Source: an uncultured Clostridia bacterium (GTDB lineage Bacteria > Bacillota > Clostridia > Oscillospirales > Ruminococcaceae). From it: 12,186 bases of DNA. Shown here piece by piece: positions 1-6,738 of this stretch (position 1 is its first letter; each line of letters starts with the position of its first letter). The notes under the pieces are model-generated. The model was not told where the DNA came from and searched no databases. It saw only the letters and a list, made by a program, of their open reading frames with translations. The position numbers and the translations under genes are program-made. The stretch covers positions 1-12,186 of the forward strand of contig CANDLP010000028.1 in the NCBI GenBank assembly GCA_947385505.1, given 5' to 3'.

Positions 1-1927
1 ATTCCGCGCGCTGGAGCTTGAAAAAAAATATTCCAAAAATGAGATCTTGGAAAGCTACCTTAACCGTATCCCTTTGGGCGGCGTCACCTTCGGCATAGCC
101 TCCGCTTCAATGAGATATTTTGACAAAACGCCCGATCAGCTCACTATAGCCGAAGCGGCGATTTTGGCGGGAATAGTGCGCTCCCCCTCCATCAGAAACC
201 CTTACGCAAATCTTACCAAAACCAGGGAGGGACAGGTGAACGCCCTCAATAAAATGTACGAATACGGTTATATCTCCACACAGGAATACAACGACGCCTT
301 AAACGAAAAGGTAAGGTTCCGCCTTCCCGTAAAAGGGGATGATTTCGGCTATGTTGACGAGCGTTACAACGAATATTACGGAATACAGGACGAAAGCAGC
401 GAAGACGACGATCTTTACTATGAAAATGTTTCTTGGGAAGAGCTGGGCGTTGAAGGCGCCGATTCCTACACCCCCTATAAATGGAACGGCGACTACGAGG
501 TAAGCCAGAACTGGTATGTGGACGCGGCAATCAATCAGATAATAAGGGATCTGGCGGAACTTAAGGGCATTACCTCCGACGCCGCAAAGGAATTGTTCTA
601 TAAAGGCGGCTTTAAGGCTTATCTGAATATGGATATGGATATGCAGAATAAGCTGGAGGAAATGTTCAGAGATCCTTCGCTTGTTCTTAAATCTTATAAT
701 CCCGATACCGTTTACGATTCACCCAATACGGTGATCAACGAAGCGGAGCTGGCAAGGCAGAACACCATTCAGGCATCCTTTATCATAACAGATTACAGCG
801 GCACAGTTTTGGCTCTGGTAGGAGGCTTGGGAGAAAAGGAAGGCGACAACTGCTTTAACCGAGCCACTATGGATCCCCAGATCATAGGCTCCACAATAAA
901 GCCTTTGTCCGTATACTCCGTTGCTATTGAAAACAATATTATAAATTACTCCACAATGCTTAAAAACGAATCGGGAAAGATTCCCGCCGCCGCCTTCGGA
1001 CCCGGACCCTACGATAACGTGTTCGGATATGACCCCGAAGACAACACGGTGCGCTGGCCGCATAACTACGCGGAGGAAGGAAGCTTCGGCGACGGACTGC
1101 ACTATCCAACATGGTATGCAGTGCAGGAATCGCTTAACACCGTCGCGGTAAACGTACTCAGCAAAGTGGGGATACAAAAGGCGTACACCCAGCTTTCCGA
1201 AAAGCTCCACTTTACTCTTGATCCCGTCAACGATATGTCTTATTCGCCGCTTGCCTTGGGTTCCATCACCGAAGGCGTTACCCTGACACAGCTTGCCTCC
1301 GCTTATGCCATAATGGGAAACGGCGGACTTTATTACGAGCCTTACCTTTATTCAAAGGTGGTGGACAGCGACGGAAGAACGGTTTTATCTCAGGACGCGG
1401 TGGGCGAGAGAATAATCTCCTCCGATACCTCCTATATCACAAACAGAATGATGCGAATGGTTGTAGCGGGCACTAACCTTTACGGCTCCGGCCGACACGC
1501 AAATCTGGAAAACATTGAAGTTGTGGGAAAAACCGGTACCGCAAACGATGAGTCCACGTTATCCTTTGTGGGGCTTACTCCCAGATACGTCGCCTGCTAC
1601 CGAATAAGCAGGGACAACCATAAGCCCATTTACAGAAGCGATAACTGGAACACCATACCGGCGGTATGGGGAAATGTAATGAAAGAGATCACGGCGGGAG
1701 AACCTGATCAGTCGTTTGTTCCCGATCCCGATGTGATCACATTGAACTACTGTACGGCTACGGGGCTTATAGCGGGAGAAAATTGCCCCGAAACCCGTAT
1801 CGGATACTACAGAAAAAGCAATATCCCCCAAAAATGCGGCGGAAGAAGCCATAATATGGATAACGATACGTTTTATGCGGATTTTTGGAACAATTACGAT
1901 ACGAAAGAAATACCGCTTTACGATTGA
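1..1927 (+). CDS. Class A penicillin-binding protein (PBP1A-like), 5'-truncated by window edge
   Basis: Bifunctional peptidoglycan synthase acting outside the membrane: glycosyltransferase family 51 polymerises glycan strands and the transpeptidase domain crosslinks stem peptides. The frame is open from base 2 with no start codon, so the gene begins before the window; the catalytic Glu motifs and N-terminal membrane anchor are missing. Visible GT51 tail: ALELEKKYSKNEILESYLNR, then PLGGVTFGIASASMRYF and LTIAEAAILAGIVRSP. Transpeptidase motifs follow in order: SxxK as GSTIK (Ser codon 890-892), SxN as SLN (1130-1138) and KTGT (1529-1540), all intact. An acidic, Tyr-rich insert (about 380-480) separates the domains. 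The C-terminus has two Cys-containing segments (CTATGLIAGENCP and a later KCGG), a common Firmicutes PBP ending. The RNA methyltransferase starts 26 bp downstream without a terminator, suggesting co-transcription. Family assignment is firm; the exact paralogue name is not determinable. Confidence 0.95.
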   Translation, partial: FRALELEKKYSKNEILESYLNRIPLGGVTFGIASASMRYFDKTPDQLTIAEAAILAGIVRSPSIRNPYANLTKTREGQVNALNKMYEYGYISTQEYNDALNEKVRFRLPVKGDDFGYVDERYNEYYGIQDESSEDDDLYYENVSWEELGVEGADSYTPYKWNGDYEVSQNWYVDAAINQIIRDLAELKGITSDAAKELFYKGGFKAYLNMDMDMQNKLEEMFRDPSLVLKSYNPDTVYDSPNTVINEAELARQNTIQASFIITDYSGTVLALVGGLGEKEGDNCFNRATMDPQIIGSTIKPLSVYSVAIENNIINYSTMLKNESGKIPAAAFGPGPYDNVFGYDPEDNTVRWPHNYAEEGSFGDGLHYPTWYAVQESLNTVAVNVLSKVGIQKAYTQLSEKLHFTLDPVNDMSYSPLALGSITEGVTLTQLASAYAIMGNGGLYYEPYLYSKVVDSDGRTVLSQDAVGERIISSDTSYITNRMMRMVVAGTNLYGSGRHANLENIEVVGKTGTANDESTLSFVGLTPRYVACYRISRDNHKPIYRSDNWNTIPAVWGNVMKEITAGEPDQSFVPDPDVITLNYCTATGLIAGENCPETRIGYYRKSNIPQKCGGRSHNMDNDTFYADFWNNYDTKEIPLYD

Positions 1928-1953
1928 TCGACTTAAAAAGAAAGGATCCAAAA

Positions 1954-3105
1954 ATGTACCGACTTACCGCGCCCTGCCTTTTCGGGCTTGAAAAAACCCT
2001 TTCCTTTGAAATAAAAAGAGCGGGGGGAACGAATATTGCCATGAAAGACGGGAGAGCGTTTTTTGACGGCGATGAAAGCGTTATCGCCAAAATGAATATT
2101 ACTTCCTCCGCAGCCGAAAGAGTACAGATTGTTTTAGGGGAATTCAACGCCTTTGATTTCGACGGGATCTTCGAGGGAGCAAAAAATGCCCCCATAGAAG
2201 AATTCGCGGGAAGGGAGGACGCGTTCCCTGTCGCCAAGGGGCACTCTTTAAATTCAAAAATAACCAGTATCCCCGCCATACAAAGAACCATAAAAAAAGC
2301 CCTCGCGGAGCGAATGAAGGAAAAACACAGGGCAGAGTCGCTGCCCGAAAGTAAAAATACTCTTCCGGTACACTTCCTGCTTCAAAAAAACATTATGCTG
2401 CTCACTCTGGACACTACCGGGCCGAGCCTTCATAAAAGGGGATACAGAAGCAGGTCGGGAGAAGCGCCCATAAGAGAAACACTTGCGGCGGGAATGGTTG
2501 ATCTTGCCCATGTAAGAAGCTCCGACGTTATCTGCGACCCCTTTTGCGGAAGCGGAACCATACTTATAGAAGCGGCCATGAAACAGCTGAACGTTGCCCC
2601 CGGAATGAACAGGAGCTTTATTGCCTCCCGGTGGGACTGCTTCCATAAGGAGATATGGGAAAGAGAATTCCGCGAGGCTAAGGAAAGGGTCAAAAACGAA
2701 AACATTGCCCTTTACGGCTTCGACAAAGACGGCGATGCCGTAAAGCTGGCGGAAGAAAACGCTTGGAAAGCGGGAGTCAATAAGCACATCAAATTCCTGA
2801 AGCGTGAAATAAAGGATTTTAAGTACCCCGAAACTTCCGTTAAAATCATAACCAATCCGCCCTACGCTCAGCGTATGCTTACCGAAGAAGAAGCGGACGG
2901 GATTTATCGGGTTATGGGGAAACGAATGCTCCCGCTGGGGAAGAACAGCCTTTTCGTTATAACCTCACGGGAAAGCTTTCCCGAAATTTTCGGGAAAAAT
3001 GCGGACAAGGAAAGAAAGCTTTATAACGGAATGCTAAAGTGCAGATTTTATTCGTACTTTGGTGAACGTCCTGAAAAAGCCTATGACGATCCCGCAAAAA
3101 AATAA
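1954..3105 (+). CDS. ypsC: THUMP-domain class I SAM-dependent RNA methyltransferase (RlmL/YpsC family)
   Basis: Predicted cytoplasmic N2-guanine rRNA methyltransferase of 383 aa, matching the Gram-positive YpsC type, which is the stand-alone N-terminal half of E. coli RlmKL. The first ~160 residues fit the ferredoxin-like plus THUMP RNA-binding region (opens YRLTAPCLFGLEKTLSFEIK). The Rossmann methyltransferase follows: SAM-binding motif I DPFCGSGT at residues 195-202 and catalytic NPPY at 301-304; RGYRSRSGEAPIRETLAAGM before motif I is typical of this family. The chosen ATG at 1954 is preceded by AAGAAAGGA at 1939-1947; the reading frame is open further upstream, but those codons overlap the PBP gene and lack the family sequence. 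It lies 26 bp after the PBP stop and is probably translated from the same message. Older databases may label it an N6-adenine-specific DNA methylase because of NPPY. Substrate nucleotide is inferred from the family. Confidence 0.93.
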   Translation: MYRLTAPCLFGLEKTLSFEIKRAGGTNIAMKDGRAFFDGDESVIAKMNITSSAAERVQIVLGEFNAFDFDGIFEGAKNAPIEEFAGREDAFPVAKGHSLNSKITSIPAIQRTIKKALAERMKEKHRAESLPESKNTLPVHFLLQKNIMLLTLDTTGPSLHKRGYRSRSGEAPIRETLAAGMVDLAHVRSSDVICDPFCGSGTILIEAAMKQLNVAPGMNRSFIASRWDCFHKEIWEREFREAKERVKNENIALYGFDKDGDAVKLAEENAWKAGVNKHIKFLKREIKDFKYPETSVKIITNPPYAQRMLTEEEADGIYRVMGKRMLPLGKNSLFVITSRESFPEIFGKNADKERKLYNGMLKCRFYSYFGERPEKAYDDPAKK

Positions 3106-3107
3106 AC

Positions 3108-3192
3108 AGGCGGCAAAGCCGCGGATGTTTTTTCGCTTCCTTTTTGCACTGCAAAAAGGAAGCAGTGTGTGGGACAAAGTCCCGCTGCCGCC
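3108..3192. repeat. Palindrome-rich intergenic element between convergent genes (REP-like)
   Basis: This holds three perfect hairpins: GCGGC-AAA-GCCGC (3110-3122); 14-bp arms GCTTCCTTTTTGCA / TGCAAAAAGGAAGC around a single central C (3135-3163); and GGGAC-AAA-GTCCC (3171-3183). In addition GGCGGCA (3109-3115) can pair with TGCCGCC (3186-3192), enclosing the latter two hairpins as a three-way junction and competing with the first hairpin. No U-tract follows the stems on either strand, so it is not a textbook terminator although it sits between convergent genes. It looks like a dispersed extragenic palindromic repeat, but that is inferred: copy number in the genome is unknown. Confidence 0.55.
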
Positions 3193-3327
3193 GCAAAACA
3201 ATCAATGAACCATCTATAAATCCGGCGCGTTTAAAACCAAACCAAGCGAAACGCCGCTTCAGCCGTAATGAAAAAACATTCAAACAAAAACTTATATATT
3301 GCCAATACCTGACGAAAAATCTCTAAA

Positions 3328-3915
3328 TCACCCGAACACCTTTTTCAGCCATTCAAACAGCGCGAATTTTATTTCCGGCGGTCTGTTCGGATCGTCAATA
3401 TCGGCGTCATTGTATACGTACTCCTCCACTGCCCCCAAACAAAGGGGAGGGAACATCACGCACCACCAGTTTCTTCCTTCCCCTTTCCCAATCAGTATGC
3501 GCAGGGCGTCATACTCCCCGGCGGGAACGGTAACGGCGCCGTATTGGCGGGTAGTAAAAAACACCTTTTCCACGCTGGCGGTTATTTTATAATCATATCC
3601 GCTGTCGCTTACAAACTGCTGCGCCTTAACAGTGATTTCGCGAAGATTGTTTTTAGCGGCGTTCTTTGCTTCCTCGGCAGTGGAACAGCCTTCAAAAATA
3701 TACTGCATATCTTCGGACAAAAAGTCGCGAAGAGCATATTTTAGCTCCTGATCCTCCTTGCTGTCGGAGTTCGCCAGAATGTGCATACGAAAAAGCCTTT
3801 CGGGCATATCCTCACACTCTCCCGCAAAGGCGGAAAAGCTTCCCAGCGCAACCGCCAAAGCTGTACCGAAAAGCATTGACAGGGTCAGTGCGCGTTCCTT
3901 TGACAAAAATTTCAT
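3328..3915 (-). CDS. spoIIR: Stage II sporulation protein R (SpoIIR)
   Basis: Secreted forespore signalling protein of 195 aa. In Bacillus SpoIIR is exported from the forespore and triggers SpoIIGA to process pro-sigma-E in the mother cell; the same role is inferred here. Residues 10-31 form a hydrophobic signal/anchor ending AFAG. Family hallmarks follow: HILANSDSKEDQ (45-56), PAGEYDALRILIG (131-143) and the near-diagnostic NWWCVMFPPLC (149-159). The ATG at 3915-3913 is preferred because AAGAAGG lies 8 nt upstream of it; the frame could be opened 16 codons earlier (3963), but that extension has no ribosome-binding site and would put non-signal sequence before the hydrophobic segment. It is convergent with the methyltransferase gene and divergent from the sigma gene, sharing a 150-bp spacer with the latter. 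I saw no convincing sigma-F promoter. It shows the lineage is spore-forming or descends from spore formers. Confidence 0.95.
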   Translation of the reverse strand: MKFLSKERALTLSMLFGTALAVALGSFSAFAGECEDMPERLFRMHILANSDSKEDQELKYALRDFLSEDMQYIFEGCSTAEEAKNAAKNNLREITVKAQQFVSDSGYDYKITASVEKVFFTTRQYGAVTVPAGEYDALRILIGKGEGRNWWCVMFPPLCLGAVEEYVYNDADIDDPNRPPEIKFALFEWLKKVFG

Positions 3916-4013
3916 ACATAATACCTTCTTTCGGTTTTCTACGTTGATTATTGGAAGATCCAAATCAAATATACAGGAAATATAAAGGTATTTTCGCGCA
4001 AAATTTCAAAAGC

Positions 4014-4051
4014 TGAAACTTTTTACCATAAAGTCCTTACTACTAAGTGTA
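4014..4051 (+). promoter_or_regulatory. Candidate ECF-sigma promoter (autoregulatory), upstream of the sigma gene
   Basis: TGAAAC (4014-4019) directly followed by a T-run, then CTTACTACTAA (4036-4046) and G-TGTA (4047-4051). TGAAAC about 16-17 nt before the -10 is the classical ECF -35 element (for example B. subtilis sigma-W type). The same pattern with identical spacing recurs upstream of the surface-protein gene at 11993-11956 on the minus strand. A start site near 4050-4055 would give a leader of about 10-20 nt before the GTG start. The -35 also lies in a small inverted repeat TTTCA-N5-TGAAA (4004-4018). Confidence 0.6.
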
Positions 4052-4065
4052 AGGCGGAAAGTGAG

Positions 4066-4626
4066 GTGAAACGCTTGAACCGAAAAGGTGAAGCCTCTCC
4101 CGAAACTTACTTTAATACCGTTTACGACAGTACGGTTAAATCTCTCACCAGATTTGTCATCAGTAAATGCGGAAACATACTTGACGCGGAGGATATTCTT
4201 CAGAATATCTACGCCAGATTTTATCAGCGCATCATCAAAAAAGGCTACGACGACATAGAAAACGCCGAAGCTTTTCTGATAAGCATTGCAAAATTCGAGT
4301 GCAAAAGCTATTACAGCGCTCAAAAACGGCACAGCGTCACCGAAAGCTTTTCCGACTACACCGATGAACAGATGGTTATGATAGAAAACGAGATGTCCAA
4401 AACTCAGAAAAATTTTGAGGACATTCTGTGCGACGAGCTTCTTGCCCGCGAAATTTTTGAGGATATAGCAAATACGGACGAATTAACCGGAAAAATTTTC
4501 TACCTCTATTTTGTCTGCGATATGAAGCTTGCGGATATTGCCGTCGAGCTGGACATGAATCTTTCGGCAGTAAAAAACAAGCTGTACCGCACGATAGAAC
4601 GGCAAAAGAAAAAATTTAAACTTTAG
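4066..4626 (+). CDS. ECF-type RNA polymerase sigma factor
   Basis: Alternative sigma-70 family factor of 186 aa with only the sigma2 and sigma4 domains, the ECF layout. Sigma2 spans about residues 17-85: the core-binding helix reads DAEDILQNIYARFYQ (40-54) and the promoter-melting segment contains AEAFLISIAKFECKSYY (67-83). An acidic linker (about 92-122) leads to sigma4 (about 126-182), whose helix-turn-helix is MKLADIAVELDMNLSAVKNK (153-172). The tail is very basic. The GTG at 4066 is used, with AAGGCGG eight nt upstream; a TTG at 4075 with GAGGTGA just before it is a realistic alternative start that would shorten the protein by three residues. The next gene begins 15 bp downstream and encodes a single-pass membrane protein, the usual place for an anti-sigma factor. 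A TGAAAC-type promoter immediately upstream suggests autoregulation. Regulon and inducing signal cannot be read from the protein. Confidence 0.9.
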   Translation: MKRLNRKGEASPETYFNTVYDSTVKSLTRFVISKCGNILDAEDILQNIYARFYQRIIKKGYDDIENAEAFLISIAKFECKSYYSAQKRHSVTESFSDYTDEQMVMIENEMSKTQKNFEDILCDELLAREIFEDIANTDELTGKIFYLYFVCDMKLADIAVELDMNLSAVKNKLYRTIERQKKKFKL

Positions 4627-4641
4627 GAAGGAGGGAAGCAT

Positions 4642-6420
4642 GTGGATAAAAAAGAATTTTACAGACAGCTTATGGAGAGTTATACCGTTGACACCGAAAG
4701 GGTAAAACGCAATGCCAAGCGAAAAAGCCGTAATGTAAAAAGCAAAGTCCTTGTGATCCGCAGATGGACAGCGGCCGCCGCAGCGTGCAGCGTGGTCACC
4801 GCCGCAGCCGTTGCAGCCGTTTCCCTTGGTTCTTCCGGCGTACCGCATATAGACAATTCCGAAGGCTACAACATCACCGACGGCGGAGCGGAAAATGCCA
4901 GAGAGCGGCTTGCCGCCGCCGAAGAGCAATTTGCGGTACTTTCGGTAAACAGCGGTGTGGAGGAATTCTCCGACCTGTACGTTTCGTTCCGAAAGCCGCT
5001 TAAGTACAATGAAATAACTATGGGACTGTCGGTAATCGAAGACTATAATAATATCAGCATAAGCCTTCTTTATTTAGCTGACGGAAGTCATTACGAAAAC
5101 ACATCTGCGCTTGACGATTCACTCGGCTTCTCCGGAGCGAAGATATCCGTTCCGGCGTCAATGCTCTCGGAAATAAGGGAGCTAAAGGAAATAACGGTTG
5201 TTGAATACTCCGAAAGCGGTATTACCGACGATACGTTTATTCCGTTCAACGGCCTGCCGGCGGACGTTACAACAACACCGGAGCCTGTCAGCGAAAATAT
5301 CAATATTTCTATGCCAAATTCCGCCACCGAGCCTCCCGTAACGGAACCGGTCACTGAAACTCCCACCGAAACGGAGCCCCCTGTGACCGAGCCGACGGAA
5401 ACCACGGCATCGTCCGAAACCGCTGAAAACGAAACCACCGATATAAGCGCCGATACAAGTATATCGGCGGAAGAAACCACCGTACCGGATATAACTACCT
5501 CGGAACCCGTCACCGAAACCACGACGGAAGCCTCCGAAACGGCGGAGCCTGTTTTTGAAGCGGTAGCGGTACCTCTTCAAGGGATTAAGACGATCAATTT
5601 TATAAACAACACCCACTTTGTGGCTGCCACCGCCGACAGCATAAGACTGTTCAGGTGCGAAAAAGGCGAGATAAAGCTTGAAACCACCTATTATGCGTCT
5701 TCGGCAAAGATCAGCTATTCTTCTTATGACGGCTCAAAGCTGTTCATTATCGCAAAAGACGGTGAAAACAGATCAAGACTTTATTACGCCGACGGCGACG
5801 CCTCGCTTTTAAGCGAGGTCGACGTAAGCTATATCACTTCGGGCGGAGCGGAGCTATCCTCGGTTTCGTGCAGCGGCGACGGTAAAATCGTGCTTATGAA
5901 GGCGGTATCCTTGGATAAGACAATAGTATACTACGGCGAACGGTCTGAAGGCACCATTTCTCTTGCCAACCATGAATACGGCAGTCCCGTATCGGTTCTC
6001 GCCTATTCCGACGGCATAGTTTATACCGCAGTCACCGACTCAAAGGAAAATACCGTAAAAATATACAGCATAGCCGCCGCAAGCGGAGCGGAAACTGAAC
6101 TGGCATCTTATACCGGAACACTTAAATATACAAGAAGCCCCGACCTTAATATGGCGCTGCTCACCGTTACCAACGATTCGGGCGAGGTGAATGTTATTCT
6201 CAACAAGAGCGTTTTGATTCCCGTTGAAACAAGCGACGCGGTATTTTCAGGAGAGAGAAACGATCTTGTAATGTTGGGCGGAGCTTATTACACCGTATCC
6301 GGCGGCGAATTGACCGCAATTTCTGAAGAGGAAGCAAAGCCCTGTTTTGAGACAGTAAACGGACCGGCATATGAAATTTCGGAAAACGGAGACGCTTCGG
6401 TAGTGATACAAATAAATTAA
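4642..6420 (+). CDS. Single-pass membrane protein, probable anti-sigma factor/sensor with stalk and beta-rich (propeller-like) outer domain
   Basis: Not recognised as a named family; 592 aa. Order of parts: short basic cytoplasmic N-terminus (1-40, ending RKSRNVKSKVLVIRR); one very Ala/Val-rich membrane helix (about 42-63); an outer globular region (about 80-205); a low-complexity Thr/Glu/Pro stalk with repeated TEPPVTEP / TETT units (about 209-304, nt 5266-5553); and a C-terminal domain (about 305-592) made of short alternating beta-strands with recurring SxDGSKLF / SGDGKIV / SPDLNMAL-type turns, suggestive of a TolB/WD40-like beta-propeller. The GTG start has GGAAGGAGG seven nt upstream; an overlapping ATG at 4640 is out of frame. 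It sits 15 bp after the sigma gene, so role as cognate anti-sigma or signal receptor is inferred from position and topology. The ~40-residue inner segment is short for a canonical zinc anti-sigma domain and has no HxxxCxxC motif. A terminator follows at 6464. Confidence 0.75.
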   Translation: MDKKEFYRQLMESYTVDTERVKRNAKRKSRNVKSKVLVIRRWTAAAAACSVVTAAAVAAVSLGSSGVPHIDNSEGYNITDGGAENARERLAAAEEQFAVLSVNSGVEEFSDLYVSFRKPLKYNEITMGLSVIEDYNNISISLLYLADGSHYENTSALDDSLGFSGAKISVPASMLSEIRELKEITVVEYSESGITDDTFIPFNGLPADVTTTPEPVSENINISMPNSATEPPVTEPVTETPTETEPPVTEPTETTASSETAENETTDISADTSISAEETTVPDITTSEPVTETTTEASETAEPVFEAVAVPLQGIKTINFINNTHFVAATADSIRLFRCEKGEIKLETTYYASSAKISYSSYDGSKLFIIAKDGENRSRLYYADGDASLLSEVDVSYITSGGAELSSVSCSGDGKIVLMKAVSLDKTIVYYGERSEGTISLANHEYGSPVSVLAYSDGIVYTAVTDSKENTVKIYSIAAASGAETELASYTGTLKYTRSPDLNMALLTVTNDSGEVNVILNKSVLIPVETSDAVFSGERNDLVMLGGAYYTVSGGELTAISEEEAKPCFETVNGPAYEISENGDASVVIQIN

Positions 6421-6463
6421 CAGAAATAAAAACGGAAATAAACAGAGATAAAATAAGGAGAAG

Positions 6464-6502
6464 AAAGCGGAGCCTTTAATTTGAAAGGTTCCGCTTTTGT
6501 TT
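6464..6502 (+). terminator. Rho-independent terminator after the sigma/anti-sigma unit
   Basis: Fourteen-bp stem AAAGCGGAGCCTTT (6464-6477) with AAAGGTTCCGCTTT (6484-6497), one G-U pair, hexaloop AATTTG, then a U-rich run TTTTGTTT (6495-6502). It lies 44 bp past the stop codon, closes the two-gene sigma operon and isolates it from the cellobiose phosphorylase promoter. Confidence 0.85.
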
Positions 6503-6563
6503 GCGCTAAATAATTTTATAAATGCGAAAATATTTCTTGTACAAACCGCCGAATTAGTATAAG

Positions 6564-6573
6564 AAAACGTTTT
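6564..6573. promoter_or_regulatory. Perfect palindrome AAAACGTTTT, LacI-family operator candidate
   Basis: A 10-bp perfect palindrome centred on CG, the hallmark central step of LacI/GalR-family operators. It is about 75 bp upstream of the main -35 and overlaps the weak TATAAG box. It fits the strict cre consensus poorly outside the core, so a dedicated sugar regulator is as likely as CcpA. Confidence 0.4.
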
Positions 6574-6627
6574 ATCCTATATACAACAAATAAAACAAAA
6601 ATGCCGCGGCCTGTCCCAAAATTTTTT

Positions 6628-6643
6628 ATGGTAACGTTTTCAG
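6628..6643. promoter_or_regulatory. cre-like (CcpA/LacI-family) operator candidate
   Basis: ATGGTAACGTTTTCAG matches 15 of 16 positions of the published cre consensus WTGNNARCGNWWWCAW (only the last base differs). It ends 3 bp before the -35 hexamer of the GH94 promoter, where a bound LacI-family protein would touch or block polymerase. Consistent with carbon-source control of a cellobiose-degrading enzyme. Confidence 0.55.
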
Positions 6644-6646
6644 CCC

Positions 6647-6675
6647 TTGAAATTTTTATAAAAATGTTATATACT
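6647..6675 (+). promoter_or_regulatory. Sigma-A-type promoter of cellobiose phosphorylase
   Basis: TTGAAA (6647-6652), 17-bp spacer, TATACT (6670-6675). The start site would fall near 6682, leaving a leader of about 57 nt before the ATG at 6739. Confidence 0.75.
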
Positions 6676-6738
6676 AATAAAAGTTATTGCGAATTATTTC
6701 AAACACCGCGAAACAATATGAAAGGAAAGGGAAATACA

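Larger units (their letters stand above)
6503..6738 (+). promoter_or_regulatory. Regulatory region of cellobiose phosphorylase, no gene seen
   Basis: The 236 bp between the upstream terminator and the GH94 start codon contain no supported gene. They hold a palindrome AAAACGTTTT (6564-6573), a CcpA/LacI-type operator candidate (6628-6643), a sigma-A-type promoter (6647-6675) and the SD AGGAAAGG (6723-6730). A second, weaker promoter-like pair TTGTAC (6537-6542) / TATAAG (6558-6563) has only a 15-bp spacer and is doubtful. The frame of the downstream gene stays open through part of this region (from 6601), but the family N-terminus begins at 6739. Confidence 0.6.

Noticed and set aside
719..1210. 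163-codon minus-strand open frame inside the PBP gene
   Set aside because: It lies opposite intact transpeptidase motifs, has no SD and no family resemblance.
3135..3163. Palindrome as a classical Rho-independent terminator
   Set aside because: Strong stem but no U-tract after it on either strand.
3144..3326. 60-codon plus-strand frame in the ypsC-spoIIR spacer
   Set aside because: It starts inside the 14-bp palindrome, has a basic random-looking product and no ribosome-binding site.
3928..4020. Sigma-F promoter for spoIIR (GTATA box in the spacer)
   Set aside because: No GG-containing -10 at the right distance follows it.
5091..5616. Long minus-strand open frames opposite the sensor stalk (143 and 144 codons)
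   Set aside because: They are antisense shadows of the Thr/Glu/Pro repeat: low-complexity Ser/Val- and Gly/Arg-rich products, no SD, no promoter, and the plus-strand gene is well supported.
6670..6680. TATACTAATAA at the GH94 -10 box is identical to the left end of the hairpin element (9254-9264)
   Set aside because: An 11-bp AT-rich match around a -10 box is expected by chance; flanks do not agree beyond it, so I do not read it as a mobile-element footprint.
6601..6738. Extended N-terminus of cellobiose phosphorylase from ATG 6601 or ATG 6718
   Set aside because: The family N-terminus (MKFGFFDD) starts at 6739 with a good SD; 6601 lies upstream of the promoter and operator candidates and 6718 lacks an SD.
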